Below, in pieces: positions 61,541 through 64,000 of a stretch of DNA of 64,000 bases; positions within the stretch are counted from its first letter, which is position 1; each line of letters begins with the position of its first letter. The stretch comes from Rhodanobacteraceae bacterium ZG21-1 (GTDB lineage Bacteria; Pseudomonadota; Gammaproteobacteria; Xanthomonadales; Rhodanobacteraceae). Where the stretch lies: positions 248,001 through 312,000 of the forward strand of contig JAJEJU010000024.1 in the NCBI GenBank assembly GCA_021390615.1, given 5' to 3'. The notes under the pieces are model-generated. The model had not been told where the DNA came from. It was given only the letters and a program-made list of their open reading frames with translations, and did no database searches. A program made the position numbers and the translations under genes.

Positions 61541-63808
61541 ATGCACGGCAAGTCGATGCTCCGTTTCTTCCGCCTGCCGCAGCTCTGCATGGTCGGCGCC
61601 GCGCTGCTCGCCCCGCTCGCGGTGCATGCCGAGGCTGCCGCAAGCGGTCCCGTCACGCCGGTGGACTGGGTCAACACCTATATCGGCACCGGCGGCGGCG
61701 GGGTGGAATACGGCGGCACCATGCCCCTGGTCACCACGCCGTTCGGCATGACCAACTGGACCGCACAGACGCGGCAGAACCGCATCAGCGTCAGCTCCTA
61801 CGCCTACGAGGACAACTACATCCAGGGCTTCATCGGCACGCACCAGCCGGCGATCTGGATGGGCGACTACGGCTACGTCACGCTGATGCCGGAGATCGGC
61901 TCGATCAACTACGCGCCGGAAGCGCGCCGGCTTGCCTTCCGCCACCAGGACGAGATCAGCACGCCGTACTACTACGCGGTGAGCATGGGCTCGGATGCCG
62001 CGCATCGCATCCATGCCGAGATGACCGCGACGGACCATGCAGGCTTTCTGCGCTTCGATTTTCCCAAGACCTCCGCCGCCAGCGTGCTGATCGAGGCGAC
62101 CCGGCCGGGCATCAAGGGCTTCGTGCAGGTCGATCCCGCGCGGCACGAGGTCAGCGGCTACAACCCCGATCGCATGGACGCCGACTTGGGGCCGCTGAAG
62201 CTGGCTAACTTCAAGGGCTATTTCGTGGTGCGCTTCCGCCAGCCGTTCGCCGCCCGCACGGTCTACGAAGGCGTGCTGCAGTGGCCGGGCAAGGACAGCG
62301 TGGACGGGGTCAACGTCGGCGCCTTCGTGTCCTTCGACACCGCGCAGTCCGGGCGGGTCGAAGCGCAGGTCGGCACCTCCTTCATCAGCATCGAACAGGC
62401 GCGCGCCAATCTCGACGCCGAACTGCCGGACTGGAATTTCGACGCCGCGCGCGCGGCCTTGAAGGCAACTTGGAACCGCAAGCTCGGCATCGCCGCGATC
62501 GACGGCGCCAGCGACGACCAGCGCCGCATCTTCTACACCGGGCTCTATCACGCGCTGCTGTATCCGAAGCTGTTTTCCGAGCACGGCCGCTACTACAGCG
62601 CCTTCGACGACAAGCTGCACGACGGCGAGTCCTACACCGCCTATTCGATCTGGGACACCTTCCGCGCCGAGAACAGCCTGCTCACCTTGTTCGCGCCGGA
62701 GCGCATCGACGGCATGGTGCGCGCGCTGCTGCAGGACTATGCCGAGGGCGGCTGGATGCCGAAGTGGCCGAATCCTTCCTACACCAACATCATGATCGGC
62801 ACGCACGCCGACTCGCTGGTGGCCGAGGCCATCAATAAGGGCTTCAAGGGCTTCGACTACGCGCAGGCCTGGCAGGCCGTGTACAAGGACGCGATGACGC
62901 CGCCCGACGGCGACACCACCCGGCGCTGGTTCGACCGCGAGCCGCATACGCCCTACGAGGCGCGCGCCGGGCTCACCTACGCGAAGCAGCTCGGCTACCT
63001 GCCCGCGGACAAGGTGGCGGAGTCGGCGTCGAGCACGCAGGAAGAAGCCTACGACGACTACGCCGTGGCCCAGGTGGCCAAGGCGCTCGGCCGCTCCGAC
63101 GACGATGCGTTCTTCCTCAAGCGTTCGCAGAATTACCGCCAACTGTTCAACCCCGCGCGCGGCTTCATGCAGGCGCGCAACAGCGACGGCAGCTGGGCTG
63201 CGCCGGAGGACGGCTGGACCGAAGGCGACCAGTGGGTCTACCTGTTCGCCGCGCTGCACGACATTCCCGGCGTGATCGAACTGCTCGGCGGCCGCGCCGC
63301 CGCCGCGGCCAAGCTGGACGAGCACTTCGCCGGCGGCCATAACCGTCACGACAACGAGCCCAGCCATCACTACGGCTATCTGTACGACTACGTGGGCCAG
63401 CCGTGGAAGACCCAGGCGCGCGTGCGCGAGATCGCACGCGACGCTTACTCGAACACGCCCAACGGCGTGCTCGGCAACGAGGACTGCGGGCAGATGTCGG
63501 CCTGGTACGTGTTCACCGCGCTGGGTTTCTATCCGCTCAACCCGGCGTCGGGCGACTACCTGATCGGCAGCCCGCTGTTCACGCGCGCTGCCTTGAATCT
63601 GCCCAACGGCAAGCGCTTCGAGATCAGCGCGCGCAACAACTCGCCGCAGAATGTCTATATCCAGTCCGCCATGTTGGACGGCAAGCCGCTGCTGCAGCCG
63701 CTGATCAGCTACCGGCAGATCGTCGCCGGCGGCAGGCTCGACTTCGTGATGGGCCCGCAGCCGTCGCGCTGGGCTGCCGACTGGACGCCGCCGCCGCTAC
63801 GGCCTTGA
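61541..63808 (+). CDS. Glycoside hydrolase family 92 alpha-mannosidase, secreted
   Basis: A 755-residue exported enzyme. A signal peptide (MLRFFRLPQLCMVGAALLAP, ending near VHAEA) precedes the GH92 domains. Typical blocks are VNTYIGTGGGGVEYGGTMP, FIGTHQPAIWMGDYG, SIWDTFRAENSLL, GGWMPKWPNPSYTNIMIGTHADS and GNEDCGQMSAWYVFTALGFYP. GH92 enzymes are calcium-dependent exo-acting alpha-1,2/1,3-mannosidases. It is probably periplasmic or secreted, for degrading mannans or glycoprotein glycans. The ATG at 61541 gives the signal peptide; an ATG at 61481 is upstream. Its last 12 bases overlap the convergent gene. Confidence 0.93.
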   Translation: MHGKSMLRFFRLPQLCMVGAALLAPLAVHAEAAASGPVTPVDWVNTYIGTGGGGVEYGGTMPLVTTPFGMTNWTAQTRQNRISVSSYAYEDNYIQGFIGTHQPAIWMGDYGYVTLMPEIGSINYAPEARRLAFRHQDEISTPYYYAVSMGSDAAHRIHAEMTATDHAGFLRFDFPKTSAASVLIEATRPGIKGFVQVDPARHEVSGYNPDRMDADLGPLKLANFKGYFVVRFRQPFAARTVYEGVLQWPGKDSVDGVNVGAFVSFDTAQSGRVEAQVGTSFISIEQARANLDAELPDWNFDAARAALKATWNRKLGIAAIDGASDDQRRIFYTGLYHALLYPKLFSEHGRYYSAFDDKLHDGESYTAYSIWDTFRAENSLLTLFAPERIDGMVRALLQDYAEGGWMPKWPNPSYTNIMIGTHADSLVAEAINKGFKGFDYAQAWQAVYKDAMTPPDGDTTRRWFDREPHTPYEARAGLTYAKQLGYLPADKVAESASSTQEEAYDDYAVAQVAKALGRSDDDAFFLKRSQNYRQLFNPARGFMQARNSDGSWAAPEDGWTEGDQWVYLFAALHDIPGVIELLGGRAAAAAKLDEHFAGGHNRHDNEPSHHYGYLYDYVGQPWKTQARVREIARDAYSNTPNGVLGNEDCGQMSAWYVFTALGFYPLNPASGDYLIGSPLFTRAALNLPNGKRFEISARNNSPQNVYIQSAMLDGKPLLQPLISYRQIVAGGRLDFVMGPQPSRWAADWTPPPLRP

Positions 63809-64000
63809 TCGCTCGTCATTCGGCGCAGGCGTCGCGGCGCCGGGCTGGCGCACGTACTCGACCGACCACAGGGTCTGCCAGTGGCCGTCGCTGCCCTTGC
63901 GCTCGTTGATCGCGACGTAGCGGTCGTCGCCGCTGCGATTCCAGCGCGTGCGCATGGTCATGTTCGGCGCTTGCGGCATCTGGCGCTCGGGAAACAGAAA
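63797..64000 (-). CDS. C-terminal end of unidentified gene, cut by window edge
   Basis: The last 67 residues of a protein transcribed from beyond base 64000. The visible part reads like the end of a small exported or beta-rich domain: MTMRTRWNRSGDDRYVAINE, then SDGHWQTLWSVEYVRQP and a Pro/Ala/Asn tail. No family is assigned. It overlaps the end of the GH92 gene by 12 bp. Confidence 0.6.
   Translation of the reverse strand, partial: FLFPERQMPQAPNMTMRTRWNRSGDDRYVAINERKGSDGHWQTLWSVEYVRQPGAATPAPNDERSRP

Overview
The window looks like a chromosomal segment of a high-GC gammaproteobacterium, most likely Xanthomonadales of the Rhodanobacteraceae type (Dyella, Rhodanobacter, Frateuria, Luteibacter). 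This is inferred from gene order (thrS-infC-rpmI-rplT-pheST-ihfA-merR), two large TonB-dependent receptors including an Oar-like one, and serA divergent from a D-2-hydroxyglutarate dehydrogenase. No search was run, so genus is not assigned.

Layout. 1-12.2 kb: sodB (cut by the window edge), a grxD-SDR-yhgN cluster, a fused acyltransferase/N-acyltransferase resembling the ornithine-lipid synthase OlsF, two TonB-dependent receptors and ppnN. 13.2-23.7 kb: a biosynthetic island visibly poorer in GC than its flanks. It encodes a fused AT-carrier-FkbM methyltransferase protein, a hydroxy/methoxymalonyl-ACP-type cassette (3-hydroxyacyl-CoA dehydrogenase, ACP, acyl-CoA dehydrogenase, FkbH-like protein), an Sfp-type phosphopantetheinyl transferase and a single-module C-A-T NRPS. 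There is no ketosynthase and no thioesterase. An apparent IS3-type remnant and tRNA-Asn lie at its right side. 24.4-36.5 kb: a 2OG-Fe(II) oxygenase fused to a seven-repeat WD40 propeller, divergent from a TetR regulator with two matching 18-bp palindromes between them; then an HD phosphohydrolase, a lipoprotein, a lone pseudopilin, uvrB, tRNA-Val, a SUKH-like protein, a HemJ-like membrane protein, an ADP-ribosylglycohydrolase and a UDP-glucuronate epimerase.

36.6-45.9 kb: the translation operon. Between infC and rpmI sits a two-gene cassette with its own promoter-like sequence: a 57-residue peptide with a microviridin-like leader motif (RPFARLLARE) and a TTT/acid-rich tail, followed by an MvdD-like ATP-grasp ligase. 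This is a candidate graspetide (omega-ester RiPP) system. thrS is preceded by a 14-residue leader peptide with Thr codons and a terminator-like hairpin, and pheS by a strong terminator/attenuator.

46.4-64 kb: a PPP-type phosphatase; an ECF sigma factor with a Ser/Thr kinase-TPR protein; a secreted HAF-repeat-like protein; two similar two-gene operons (a small protein plus a toxin-like protein, one of them a zeta toxin) whose larger products share a Gly-rich tail ending near His-Lys; serA divergent from D-2-hydroxyglutarate dehydrogenase; an ABC-F ATPase; a GH92 alpha-mannosidase; and the end of one more gene cut by the window edge.
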